A DNA stretch of 59,852 nt from Sporosarcina sp. BP05 (GTDB lineage: Bacteria > Bacillota > Bacilli > Bacillales_A > Planococcaceae), in NCBI RefSeq assembly GCF_014282005.1, contig NZ_JACFTD010000020.1:1-59852 (forward strand). Reading direction: 5' to 3'. Shown here in pieces: positions 27,432 through 35,046 of the stretch (the first letter of the stretch is position 1; every line of letters begins with the position of its first letter). The notes below the pieces were generated by a model. It was not told the origin of the DNA. It did not search any database and worked only from the letters and a program-made list of their open reading frames with translations. The position numbers were made by a program, and so were the translations under genes.

Positions 27432-27938
27432 TCAACAATTAGCTATATCATCCCAACCATATGCGACTTCACTCAACTTCTTTCCACCAATTTCAATTTC
27501 CCGAGTATCAATTTTCTTTCCACCTAATGCTTCATAAAATCGGCAAGCCGGATTTTCTTCGATAACCCATATAAGCATTGAATTTAACTTCTTTTTCTTT
27601 AAATCCTCTACTACTGACTTGACCAGTAATCGCCCAATTCCTGTTCCTTGGTGCTCTTTCAATATGAATATTGAATATACTTCGCCTGAATACGATTTAT
27701 AATTGCCGGTACGTTCTTTTCCGCCAACAGAAAATCCAATCACATGACCATTTTCATCTTCTACTATGTATAAATTATTTTCCATAACTGCACGCTTCCA
27801 AATAGGCTCCCGTTTATCGTATGATAGGTTTTCCAAAAAATCATCCGGCACAATCCCTTTGAATGTTGTTCTCCAACTATCCACTTGGACTTTCGTTATA
27901 CCTGCCGTATCCTCTATATTTGCTTTTCGAATTAACAT
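27432..27938 (-). CDS. GNAT family N-acetyltransferase
   Basis: This 168-residue protein has the GNAT fold: MLIRKANIEDTAGI at the start, the acetyl-CoA loop EHQGTGIGRLLVKSVV and the C-terminal NPACRFYEALGG. The substrate is unknown. I use the ATG at 27938 with GGTGGAG upstream; 18 further codons are unlikely. It lies 80 nt downstream of another GNAT gene. Confidence 0.9.
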   Translation of the reverse strand: MLIRKANIEDTAGITKVQVDSWRTTFKGIVPDDFLENLSYDKREPIWKRAVMENNLYIVEDENGHVIGFSVGGKERTGNYKSYSGEVYSIFILKEHQGTGIGRLLVKSVVEDLKKKKLNSMLIWVIEENPACRFYEALGGKKIDTREIEIGGKKLSEVAYGWDDIANC

Positions 27939-28017
27939 TCCAATCTCCACCCCAAAGATTCGACCATTTAAATAAGAATCGTTCCCATGCAATGCACAGA
28001 AACGATTCTACTAACAC

Positions 28018-28467
28018 CTATTGCAACTTCATCAAATGGGTCGTCTCAGAAGCCGAGTCATCCAATTCGAATCCGTTTGCCCTATAAAAAGCATCTGCTT
28101 TTGAAGATTCTGTCCGCACTGTTACTTCTTTGAATGCATCGCGTGAATGGTCAACAATTTCCTTCAGTAAAAGTGAGCCTACACCTTGCCGCCTGGCATC
28201 GTCTAAAACGTAAAATCGCTGCAAACGTGCAACTTGTGTATCTTCGGAAAAAGGTGATTGGTTTACCCCACCGATCGCTACTACCTCACCGTCTTGATTT
28301 TGAACAGCTAACAGTGCTTCACCCGGTTTGTTGAACGTATTTGTTCCATCCTCATAATCATTGACTAGTCGTGTTAAAAATCGGTACCCCTCCGTTTCGC
28401 TTTCTTTCACTAAATGAGAGATATCAATTGCCTTTAAATCCTCAACTTGCTCCACTTTGTACGTCAT
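28018..28467 (-). CDS. GNAT family N-acetyltransferase
   Basis: This 149-residue GNAT protein has LQRFYVLDDARRQGVGSLLL (acetyl-CoA loop) and ADAFYRANGFEL. The start is ATG at 28467 with AGGAGG 7 nt upstream. The substrate is unknown. It probably forms a unit with the GNAT gene downstream, though the two are not close paralogues. Confidence 0.9.
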   Translation of the reverse strand: MTYKVEQVEDLKAIDISHLVKESETEGYRFLTRLVNDYEDGTNTFNKPGEALLAVQNQDGEVVAIGGVNQSPFSEDTQVARLQRFYVLDDARRQGVGSLLLKEIVDHSRDAFKEVTVRTESSKADAFYRANGFELDDSASETTHLMKLQ

Positions 28468-28548
28468 TTCTATTCCTCCTATCAATCAAATGATTGCAAC
28501 ATACAGTCTATTTCGACAAATCAGGTAAAAAAACCTTTATAATTATTA

Positions 28549-28591
28549 AAAATGACCTGTATGCGAAAGTTTCCGCAACAGGTCATTTTTT
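28549..28591. terminator. Bidirectional terminator
   Basis: AAAATGACCTGT (28549-28560) pairs with ACAGGTCATTTT (from 28578), with an inner TGCG/CGCA stem and Ts on both strands. It lies just past the YitT-family gene. Confidence 0.85.
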
Positions 28592-28596
28592 CGATT

Positions 28597-29469
28597 TCAT
28601 TTCACATCGTCTTCATCATATTGGGCCCTAGAAAAGCCGCGACCGAGTATCTCCGACGCATTTAAGAAGATTACAAATGAGGTCGGTTCTTGTGTTTGAA
28701 GTAATTTCTTAAAGTATACAGCTTCCGATTGTTCAACGACACATAAAATCATTGTTTTTTCTTGATTGGAGTAACCGCCTATGGTTTTAATTTTTGTTAA
28801 TCCGCGATTGATATCGTTGTTAATAATACTTTGAACTTTCTCTTCTTTATCCGTAATGATGAGAACCAATTTGGTCGGCGACGTTTGCAACTGAACAAAA
28901 TCGATTACTTTGCTCGTAACATAAATCGCCATCATTGCGTAAAGCGCAAGTTCAAAATTGAAGACGAATGCTGATGTAACCACAACTAGTCCATCTACGA
29001 GCAATTGCGAAAAACCACTCGAAAGACCCGTGTATTTCTTGACCAATTGAGCGATTAAAGCAGTACCGCCCGTAGAGCCGTTTGCCCTGTACACAATGCC
29101 GAGTCCGACACCCAGCATGATCCCGCCGTAAATAGCACTTAACAATGGATTGTCTACGGAAAGCTTTATGTCAGTCGTGAGCCAGATGACAAACGGAACA
29201 AAGAACGTCCCAACAAGCGTTTTCATACTGAATTCCTTGCCGACAAGCAAGACCCCTAGTATTAGTAACGGAATATTAATGAGCCACTGCACATAAGCCG
29301 GATTGAATTGGAAGAGTTCATATAGTATTGTACTAATCCCTGAAACGCCGCCCGCCGCTAGCCTGGACGGTAACAGGAAAATAGTAAAGGCTAGACCAAC
29401 GAGTGCAGCACCAAAGATGATCTGTATATATTCAAATAAGACCGTTTTTCTAAACTTTTGTATTGCCAT
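28597..29469 (-). CDS. YitT-family membrane protein (DUF161/DUF2179)
   Basis: This 290-residue protein has about five or six membrane helices (residues 12-185) containing GSTGGTALIAQLV, then a cytoplasmic DUF2179 domain (about 195-280, TSPTKLVLIITDKEEKV through EPTSFVIFLNASEILGRGF). Transport or export is suspected for the family but unproven. AGGGGG precedes the ATG. Confidence 0.9.
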   Translation of the reverse strand: MAIQKFRKTVLFEYIQIIFGAALVGLAFTIFLLPSRLAAGGVSGISTILYELFQFNPAYVQWLINIPLLILGVLLVGKEFSMKTLVGTFFVPFVIWLTTDIKLSVDNPLLSAIYGGIMLGVGLGIVYRANGSTGGTALIAQLVKKYTGLSSGFSQLLVDGLVVVTSAFVFNFELALYAMMAIYVTSKVIDFVQLQTSPTKLVLIITDKEEKVQSIINNDINRGLTKIKTIGGYSNQEKTMILCVVEQSEAVYFKKLLQTQEPTSFVIFLNASEILGRGFSRAQYDEDDVK

Positions 29470-29548
29470 TTTTCACGGCCCCCTTTCACCCTTTCCATTC
29501 TAACAAAAAGCGGGCTATGACATCGTTTTTTTTCGAAAATGAGTTAAG

Positions 29549-30028
29549 TTATAGATAATAACTGAATGCTTCATAGCCAAAATAGAATGATAAAAGCGCT
29601 AGAACACTGAACACCGCGCTTTCTACCTTGCTTCCGGTTCTTGTCGTCAATGGAAAGCGGACTGTCATGCTGAGTGGGAAAAGCAGTTTAATACCGTTTT
29701 TCGTTGCCATGTCTAATACGTAATGACTCACCATTCCCGCTAAAACCCCTGCCTTCACAGCCTCATTCGGAATAAATGAATTCAGTAACGTGGCGATGAT
29801 CACTAAGAACAACAAACTATGTGTAAATGTACGATGTCCAAATAGCATACTGATGAGTTTTGATAACAGCTTAAATTTCCGTCCAATTTTACTGCCGGTA
29901 TGACAAATGTCAGGAAGTAACGCGCCTACTATCCCTGCCCCAAGCATTATAATCGGATCATAATTTGTAATTTGTGCATAAGCAAGACCTGCTGCAATGC
30001 CGCCTACGATGTGTGTTTTCCCCGTCAT
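29549..30028 (-). CDS. YdjM/DUF457-family membrane hydrolase
   Basis: This 159-residue protein starts MTGKTHIVGGIAAGLA and has three or four membrane helices. It carries the metal-binding motifs of the family: His in GKTH, LLPDICHTGS and HRTFTHSLLF. The family is annotated as a membrane-bound metal-dependent hydrolase; the substrate is unknown. The ATG at 30028 has GGAGGATAAGC upstream. Confidence 0.88.
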   Translation of the reverse strand: MTGKTHIVGGIAAGLAYAQITNYDPIIMLGAGIVGALLPDICHTGSKIGRKFKLLSKLISMLFGHRTFTHSLLFLVIIATLLNSFIPNEAVKAGVLAGMVSHYVLDMATKNGIKLLFPLSMTVRFPLTTRTGSKVESAVFSVLALLSFYFGYEAFSYYL

Positions 30029-30140
30029 GCTTATCCTCCATTTATCAGCTATATTCTTTACTATACTAGTATAAGCGTTGTTGCGTTTCCTAGCACGGAA
30101 ACATTTCGGCTGGTTCACAATAGATTTCCAACTATTTCAT

Positions 30141-30169
30141 TTGAAAATACAAAGCGGATGATGTACACT
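30141..30169 (+). promoter_or_regulatory. Promoter of structured RNA 1
   Basis: TTGAAA (30141-30146), a 17-bp spacer and TACACT (30164-30169) form a good sigma-A promoter. Transcription would start near 30176, well before any reading frame. Confidence 0.55.
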
Positions 30170-30175
30170 ATATTT

Positions 30176-30413
30176 ACAAGCTGCGTTGTGCGTATAAATA
30201 TTAAGTTTTAACCCTTAAGCTGTAATCGGGAGTTTTACCTAGAAACAGGAATGGCATACCCAGTTCTTTCGATAACTGGGACATACAGGATTGTTTCTGC
30301 GAACACCCACTTGGAGAAGTGGTGGTTTAAAACTTTCTAAGACCATACGGCAAAGGCGGCTGTTATTTTAATAATTTAAACAAAACTGGTTTCCATTGGA
30401 AGCTGGTTTTTTT
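30176..30413 (+). ncRNA. Structured RNA 1, possibly 6S RNA
   Basis: About 238 nt between a sigma-A promoter and an intrinsic terminator. A closing stem GCTGTA/TACGGC (30219-30224, 30346-30351) continues with AGTTTTACC/GGTTTAAAACT. Inside are GAAACA/TGTTTC (30242-30247, 30292-30297), a CCCAGTT/AACTGGG hairpin (30259-30280) and a CCACTT-GGAG-AAGTGG hairpin (30307-30322) on the 3' side. This long rod with a bubble and a 3'-side small hairpin resembles Firmicute 6S RNA, and AGTTTTACCTAG resembles a pRNA template. A leader riboswitch of the next gene is the alternative. Confidence 0.45.
30382..30413 (+). terminator. Terminator of structured RNA 1
   Basis: AAAACTGGTTTCC (30382-30394) pairs with GGAAGCTGGTTTT (30398-30410), with some G-U pairs, followed by Ts to 30413. 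Confidence 0.75.
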
Positions 30414-30440
30414 ATTATAAATTCGAAGGGGGCGGACATC

Positions 30441-30998
30441 ATTCTCAAACGATTGGTGGTCACGGGTTATAAACCCCATGAACTCGGCATATTCGATGAC
30501 AAGCATCCTGGCGTCCGATTTATAAAGAAGGCATTAGAAAAACGGCTCGTAGCCTTACTCGACGATGGGTTGGAGTGGGTAATTATTAGCGGGCAACTAG
30601 GAATCGAAGCATGGGCAGCCGAGGTCGTTATTGATTTGAAAAAAGAATATACAGATTTGAAATATGCCGTTATTACTCCTTTCACAGACCAAGAGAAAAA
30701 TTGGAACGATATGAAAAAGGAAAAGTATCATACCCTCATCGCTAAAGCAGACTATCATACGAGCCTTACGAAAAGGCCGTATGAAGCTCCATGGCAATTT
30801 ATCGAAAAAGATAAATTTTTCATGCGCAATTCTGATGGAATACTCATTGTCTATGATGAAGAAAATGATGGTTCACCAAAGTTCGTGAAGAAGGCAGCTG
30901 AAAAGTATGCGGAACGTTCCGATTATCAAGTCCTAACAATTAGCGCGGACGACTTGCAAATGATTGCGGAAGAAGAACAAATGGACGAATGGCAATGA
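30441..30998 (+). CDS. YpsA-like SLOG family protein (DUF1273)
   Basis: This protein of about 185 residues matches YpsA, a SLOG/LOG-like Rossmann protein linked to division control in Bacillus. TGYKPHELGIF, VIISGQLGIEAWAAE, ITPFTDQEKNW and KRPYEAPWQF are visible. No ATG or well-placed GTG/TTG exists: AGGGGGCGG is about 8 nt before an ATT (30441), which gives a start matching YpsA proteins in length. A TTG at 30453 or GTG at 30456 lies too far from that site, and the TTG at 30396 is inside the RNA 1 terminator. gpsB and rnpB, which follow ypsA in Bacillus subtilis, are absent here. Confidence 0.85.
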   Translation: MLKRLVVTGYKPHELGIFDDKHPGVRFIKKALEKRLVALLDDGLEWVIISGQLGIEAWAAEVVIDLKKEYTDLKYAVITPFTDQEKNWNDMKKEKYHTLIAKADYHTSLTKRPYEAPWQFIEKDKFFMRNSDGILIVYDEENDGSPKFVKKAAEKYAERSDYQVLTISADDLQMIAEEEQMDEWQ

Positions 30999-31011
30999 GG
31001 TTTCCGATTCC

Positions 31012-31040
31012 TTGACACTTTCTGCACTACATGGTATGAT
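31012..31040 (+). promoter_or_regulatory. Strong promoter of structured RNA 2
   Basis: TTGACA (31012-31017), a 17-bp spacer and TATGAT (31035-31040) are near-perfect sigma-A elements, starting 13 nt after the YpsA-like stop. Confidence 0.8.
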
Positions 31041-31046
31041 AGTTCC

Positions 31047-31334
31047 GTTAACAATAAGGTAATGCTTAAGATTTGAATATCTGGCATTCTACGTACTGTT
31101 TTTGAGAATACTTATTCACACTGGCGCGACTAAAGGGTCGCAAGGACGTAAAAGTAGGCAGGGTTTACGTTGCTTAAGTTAGAAAGCACCCAGTGGAACA
31201 ATGACCGCGGCTCTGAAAGCTTATCCTTTCTATGGAAATTATTCCCCGAATTATCGGGATGAAAAATTAAATTCAAAAGTATAGTGTTACCTGACAAAAC
31301 AAAGGGATGTCCTCAATCGAGGGCATCCCTTTTC
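31047..31334 (+). ncRNA. Structured RNA 2, unknown class
   Basis: About 288 nt from a strong promoter to a terminator. A 10-bp closing stem joins AGGTAATGCT (31057-31066) to AGTGTTACCT (31283-31292). A four-way junction sits inside: TTC-CACTGG/CCAGTGGAA (31115-31124, 31190-31198) enclosing GCGAC/GTCGC (31126-31141), ACGTAAA/TTTACGT (31146-31170) and TGCTT/AAGCA (31171-31188). A CCCGA/TCGGG hairpin follows. It has no coding frame. It lacks tRNA, RNase P, SRP and tmRNA signatures. Confidence 0.6.
31301..31334 (+). terminator. Terminator of structured RNA 2
   Basis: AAAGGGATG-CCTC pairs with GAGG-CATCCCTTT around AATC. The T tail is short (four Ts), so some read-through into the GDPD gene is possible. 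Confidence 0.7.
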
Positions 31335-31418
31335 CAATTTCATTTTCTAATCGGACTTATTATTGCGTTGCTGTTAAACACATATTACAATAGCAACAAA
31401 AGGATGGTGGTCTTAATA

Positions 31419-32144
31419 ATGGATATTTATGCACATCGCGGTTCGTCCGGCACACATCCAGAAAATTCACTTGCCGCCTTCCACGAAGCTGCTAGGCTTC
31501 CTATTTACGGCGTAGAATTTGATGTTCATTTGACAAAAGACAGTGAACTGGTTGTCATTCATGATGAAACAATAGCTAGAACATCGAATGGCCAAGGTTT
31601 TGTGAAAGATATGACACTTGCGGAGTTAAGGTCGTTTGATTTCGGCGGTTGGTTTTCCGATGAATTCCGTGGTGAACCTATACCGACTTTACATGAAGTA
31701 CTCGAAGTTTTCTTGGAGACTTCTCACCATCTGAATATCGAACTAAAATCGGATATTTTTCCTTACGAGGGGATGCCGGAGAAAGTTGTTGCAATGGTTC
31801 AGAAGATGAAACTCGATTCACGTGTCGTTATTTCATCATTCGATCATGAAGCTGTTCGAGCGGTGAAAAAAATTGCACCACACATCGAAACTGCCGCTTT
31901 GTTTATGGAGGTATTAGTCGACCCGCTCGATTATATGCGTACTATCCCTGCCGATGCACTCCATATTTCATTACCATCCGCTGTCCGTCCATCTATGAGG
32001 AAAGTCGTAGATGAAGGGGTCGCTGTTCGTGTCTTCACTGTTAATGAAGAAAAGTATGCGAAAGTACTAAGGAAAGTCGGTGTCACCGCACTATTTACTG
32101 ATTACCCCGAGAAAATGATGATTTATTTGGATAGAAAAAGCTGA
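31419..32144 (+). CDS. Glycerophosphodiester phosphodiesterase
   Basis: This 241-residue cytoplasmic GDPD has the TIM-barrel catalytic residues: AHRGSSGTHPENS, GVEFDVHLTKD and VVIHDE. It hydrolyses glycerophosphodiesters to glycerol 3-phosphate and an alcohol. No signal peptide is present, so it is of the UgpQ type. The ATG at 31419 has AGGATGGTGG upstream. The gene ends inside its own terminator (32133-32165). It may be transcribed by read-through from RNA 2. Confidence 0.92.
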   Translation: MDIYAHRGSSGTHPENSLAAFHEAARLPIYGVEFDVHLTKDSELVVIHDETIARTSNGQGFVKDMTLAELRSFDFGGWFSDEFRGEPIPTLHEVLEVFLETSHHLNIELKSDIFPYEGMPEKVVAMVQKMKLDSRVVISSFDHEAVRAVKKIAPHIETAALFMEVLVDPLDYMRTIPADALHISLPSAVRPSMRKVVDEGVAVRVFTVNEEKYAKVLRKVGVTALFTDYPEKMMIYLDRKS

Positions 32145-32165
32145 GCAAGAAGCCCAGCTTTTTCT
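32133..32165 (+). terminator. Terminator of the GDPD gene
   Basis: AGAAAAAGCTG pairs with CAGCTTTTTCT, overlapping the last codons and the stop of the gene. Confidence 0.75.
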
Positions 32166-32208
32166 ATTCACTCATTCTATTGACGGCGTTATCCCTACTT
32201 TATTCTCC

Positions 32209-32913
32209 TTAATTAGCACACGCGCTAATAAATCTTTCAAATATTCGTATGGACACAGCATCCCCTTTTTCCGACAATGCTTCAGGATGCCATTGAACGC
32301 CAAATACGAATTGTTCGTCCGTACTTTCAATTGCCTCCACAATACCATCGCTCGCTACACCAGTAACTTTGAAAACTGACGGTACATCCTTTAGCGATTG
32401 ATGATGATATGAATTCACCTGAATGCGTTCACTTCCCGCAATTGATTCAAGCAAACTTCCTTTTTCTACTTGAACATAATGGGAAGAATGCGTGTTGGGT
32501 GCTTTTTGTATGTGTTGAAGAATTGGCCCATCGTTTTGTTTATGAAGATCTTGGTATAATGTTCCACCAACTGCGACGTTCAGTACTTGCAGCCCTCTAC
32601 AAATGCCAAGAATCGGTTTCCCCGTTTTGAGCATTTGACGCGCAAGTTCCAGCTCGCTTGAATCTCTGCTTGGTGAAACTTCTCCAAGATGCGCATGTGG
32701 CTCCTCATTAAACAACATCGGATTGACGTCATTTCCCCCAGATAATAGAAGACCATCAAGCATTTCGACCAGTTGATCAACGTCTTCCTCCAACCCGACT
32801 GGAATAATCATAGGCAATCCACCCGCTCGAATAACTGCCTGTACATATGTGTTTTTTAATATATTTCTACCGTCTTCTTCAAAATCCGTCGTTATTCCAA
32901 TAATTGGTTTCAT
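32209..32913 (-). CDS. Class I glutamine amidotransferase, PuuD-like
   Basis: This 234-residue protein belongs to the gamma-glutamyl-GABA hydrolase family (peptidase C26). The nucleophile Cys is in GICRGLQVLNVAVGG, and the His-Glu pair is in GVQWHPEAL. It removes gamma-linked glutamate from small amides; the natural substrate is not known, and no putrescine pathway genes are nearby. AGGGGG precedes the ATG. Confidence 0.9.
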   Translation of the reverse strand: MKPIIGITTDFEEDGRNILKNTYVQAVIRAGGLPMIIPVGLEEDVDQLVEMLDGLLLSGGNDVNPMLFNEEPHAHLGEVSPSRDSSELELARQMLKTGKPILGICRGLQVLNVAVGGTLYQDLHKQNDGPILQHIQKAPNTHSSHYVQVEKGSLLESIAGSERIQVNSYHHQSLKDVPSVFKVTGVASDGIVEAIESTDEQFVFGVQWHPEALSEKGDAVSIRIFERFISACAN

Positions 32914-32999
32914 CCACTAATCCCCCTGATAACTAGTATATTCTTACGCACCCGTATAGTTTGCACATGCCCTTTCGACGAACGGTACCTCCCCTTAAT

Positions 33000-33317
33000 T
33001 TAAGCGGAAAGGCTGTTAATAAATTCTTCGATTTCCTTTTGCGATTTGCGGTCCTTGCTCACAAAACGACCCGCTTCAACACCGCTATGGAATGCGATAA
33101 AACTTGGAATTCCAAAAATATCAAGGTCTCCACATAGATCTATAAACTCATCACGGTCAACAAGAATGAAACTATATTCCGGATAATCTGCTTGGATTCC
33201 AGGCAATAACGGCTCAATTACTCTACAGTCGGGGCACCAATCTGCGGAAAACATGAACATTGTTCTCTCCTCATTTTTCAGTTTATCGAATTGTTCCATT
33301 GATTGTAGTTTTTCCAA
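33000..33317 (-). CDS. Thioredoxin-like protein (YtpP/YdbP type)
   Basis: This 105-residue single thioredoxin domain has the redox motif CPDC in MFSADWCPDCRVIEPLL and the cis-Pro segment GIPSFIAF. It lacks a signal peptide, so it acts in the cytoplasm. The active-site pair differs from the classical CGPC, which suggests a special partner. The start is TTG, with AGGAG 8-9 nt upstream; the first ATG would remove part of the first helix. Confidence 0.88.
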   Translation of the reverse strand: MEKLQSMEQFDKLKNEERTMFMFSADWCPDCRVIEPLLPGIQADYPEYSFILVDRDEFIDLCGDLDIFGIPSFIAFHSGVEAGRFVSKDRKSQKEIEEFINSLSA

Positions 33318-33429
33318 TTGAAATCACTCCTAATTTTTAGTTAACAAACACGATTTTATTATATCATTAACAAAGCCACTATTTACTATTTTCAGTGAAT
33401 TATAGACGTATATTGCCTAAATCATTCTG

Positions 33430-34224
33430 TTATTCGAAACTCCACATGCACCATTTGCCAATATCGACAAAACCAATTCGTTTATAGATGGAGCCTGCGG
33501 CAGGATTATCATAGAAAAGACAGAGCATCTTACCCTCATCAAGCAATTCGGCACAAAGTACAGACATACAAAACGAAGCTAACCCTTTTTTCTCGTATCC
33601 CGACAGAGTACCAACGCCAACAATCATGGCAGATTGGCTGTTTTCCGCTGTGCTCGATGCGGAACTTATTAACCGCCCATCTTCCTCGATGAAGTACGTA
33701 CGCGCAGATTTATTACTAAGTGACTCACGTTTATGTTCAACACTGAACGTTCTCGTAGCAAATTCGGGTATTCCATACATTTGTTCGATTATTCGTTCCG
33801 CGTCATCGGGCGTAGCTTTCTTCACTTCAATTTGTGCAGGAACTTCTTGCAAATCCTTAACATGCTCACATTTAGCATAATAAAGTACACGTGGATTTGA
33901 CGGTTTACTAGTCAAATACGGTTCCAATTTAATAACGATCTGCTCGATTCCTGAAATGAACTCGTACTTTTCATCATGATTGATAATTTCAGCAAACCCT
34001 TTTGCATCGAATTCCCCCGGCGCATAGACAATGAAATTTCCATCATATTTTAATAAGATACCCCGTAACTCACCATCTTCGATAAAATCGCCCCATATTT
34101 TCTGAATCTGATTAGTAAATCCATACGCTTCAATATCCCCTATGATAAAAAGATTTTCCGCTGGCTTCTGAGAAACGAAATTCAATGTAACTCTCCTGTC
34201 TGCTTCCATAAGCTGTCGAATCAT
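33430..34224 (-). CDS. GNAT family N-acetyltransferase, long form
   Basis: This 264-residue protein has a partial N-terminal GNAT-like half (ENLFIIGDIEAYGF, LRGILLKYDGNFIVYAPG) and a C-terminal GNAT domain (about 135-264) with VGVGTLSGYEKKGLAS and IYKRIGFVDIGKWCMW. The substrate is unknown. I use the second ATG, 9 nt after GAGGG. It stands alone between the thioredoxin-like and DUF3231 genes. Confidence 0.87.
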   Translation of the reverse strand: MIRQLMEADRRVTLNFVSQKPAENLFIIGDIEAYGFTNQIQKIWGDFIEDGELRGILLKYDGNFIVYAPGEFDAKGFAEIINHDEKYEFISGIEQIVIKLEPYLTSKPSNPRVLYYAKCEHVKDLQEVPAQIEVKKATPDDAERIIEQMYGIPEFATRTFSVEHKRESLSNKSARTYFIEEDGRLISSASSTAENSQSAMIVGVGTLSGYEKKGLASFCMSVLCAELLDEGKMLCLFYDNPAAGSIYKRIGFVDIGKWCMWSFE

Positions 34225-34289
34225 CTGAATCATCCCTCGTCAAGTTTTATGGAATAGCTTACCATATAAGACTTTCATTACGCAATATG

Positions 34290-34326
34290 AAAAGGACCTT
34301 GTCAACTTAATGACAAAGTCCTTTTC
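34290..34326 (-). terminator. Terminator of the DUF3231 gene
   Basis: AAAAGGAC-TTGTCA pairs with TGACAA-GTCCTTTT with one bulge. It lies just beyond the minus-strand stop at 34333, and Ts lie on both strands. Confidence 0.75.
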
Positions 34327-34332
34327 GTTTCG

Positions 34333-34842
34333 TTACTGACTGGGAGAACCCTTATGGAGCGGGGGCGGAATAATCCACCCTTTTTCTTTGTTCATTCTTA
34401 ATAATTTAAAACCGAACAGCATTTTATCCGTATGGAATTTCCCGAACATCATTGCAATGTCTTCCCGAAGGCATTGCCCCATCACTAGACTGCAAGACAC
34501 GAGAGCTTGTCCGACGTTTATCGAGATGGCACCGCTGATTTCAGGATCCATAAACCTTGCACCAACCGGTATATCCTCCGCATTCGCTTTTGGACGCTCT
34601 GGCAATGACGGTGGCAATGCAATTCCATTCTCTTTTAAAATGGTTTCAAGTTGTTTGTTTTCCGATTTCATCGTTTTTATCGCTTCTTTTAAAAGTTCGA
34701 TAAGCTCCTCGTCACCTGCATGATTAACAAATCCTTCATAAGCACTGATTAGCCCATTATTTGCCCCAACATATGCCCACGATCCTAGTACTTCACCATA
34801 GTGCAATGGTTCATCTTTTGGATTACCATTTAAAATACCCAA
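34333..34842 (-). CDS. DUF3231 family protein
   Basis: This 169-residue protein matches DUF3231: MGILNGNPKDEPLHYGEV, SWAYVGANNGLISAYEGFVNHA and a C-terminal helix pair (about 115-160). Family members resemble ferritin-like four-helix bundles; no role is known. The start is TTG at 34842 because AAAGGAGAG is 5 nt upstream. The open frame before that reads through the ribosome binding site. Confidence 0.85.
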   Translation of the reverse strand: MGILNGNPKDEPLHYGEVLGSWAYVGANNGLISAYEGFVNHAGDEELIELLKEAIKTMKSENKQLETILKENGIALPPSLPERPKANAEDIPVGARFMDPEISGAISINVGQALVSCSLVMGQCLREDIAMMFGKFHTDKMLFGFKLLRMNKEKGWIIPPPLHKGSPSQ

Positions 34843-35046
34843 TTTATCTCTCCTTTTCTCTCCACTTGTGTAATGGACTTCAACTGTATTATGTGAAAGG
34901 AAAACATTAATATACGTCAATTTTTAAAGTGACAGTCACCATGTCAATTCGACTTCAGTTCTGAATTGTTTTTTCCTATAATACACTCATGAATAAATCC
35001 ATTTGGGGAATTCTAAATAACATATGTATTTAGAGGAGGTTTTTTT

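Noticed and set aside
31041..31110. RNA 2 as RNase P RNA (its 5' end vaguely recalls rnpB, and ypsA lies near rnpB in Bacillus)
   Set aside because: The conserved GAGGAAAGTCC and other core blocks are absent and the length is too short.
31115..31198. Cloverleaf as a tRNA gene
   Set aside because: There is no T-loop TTCRA, no D-loop GG, and the arm lengths and loops do not fit.
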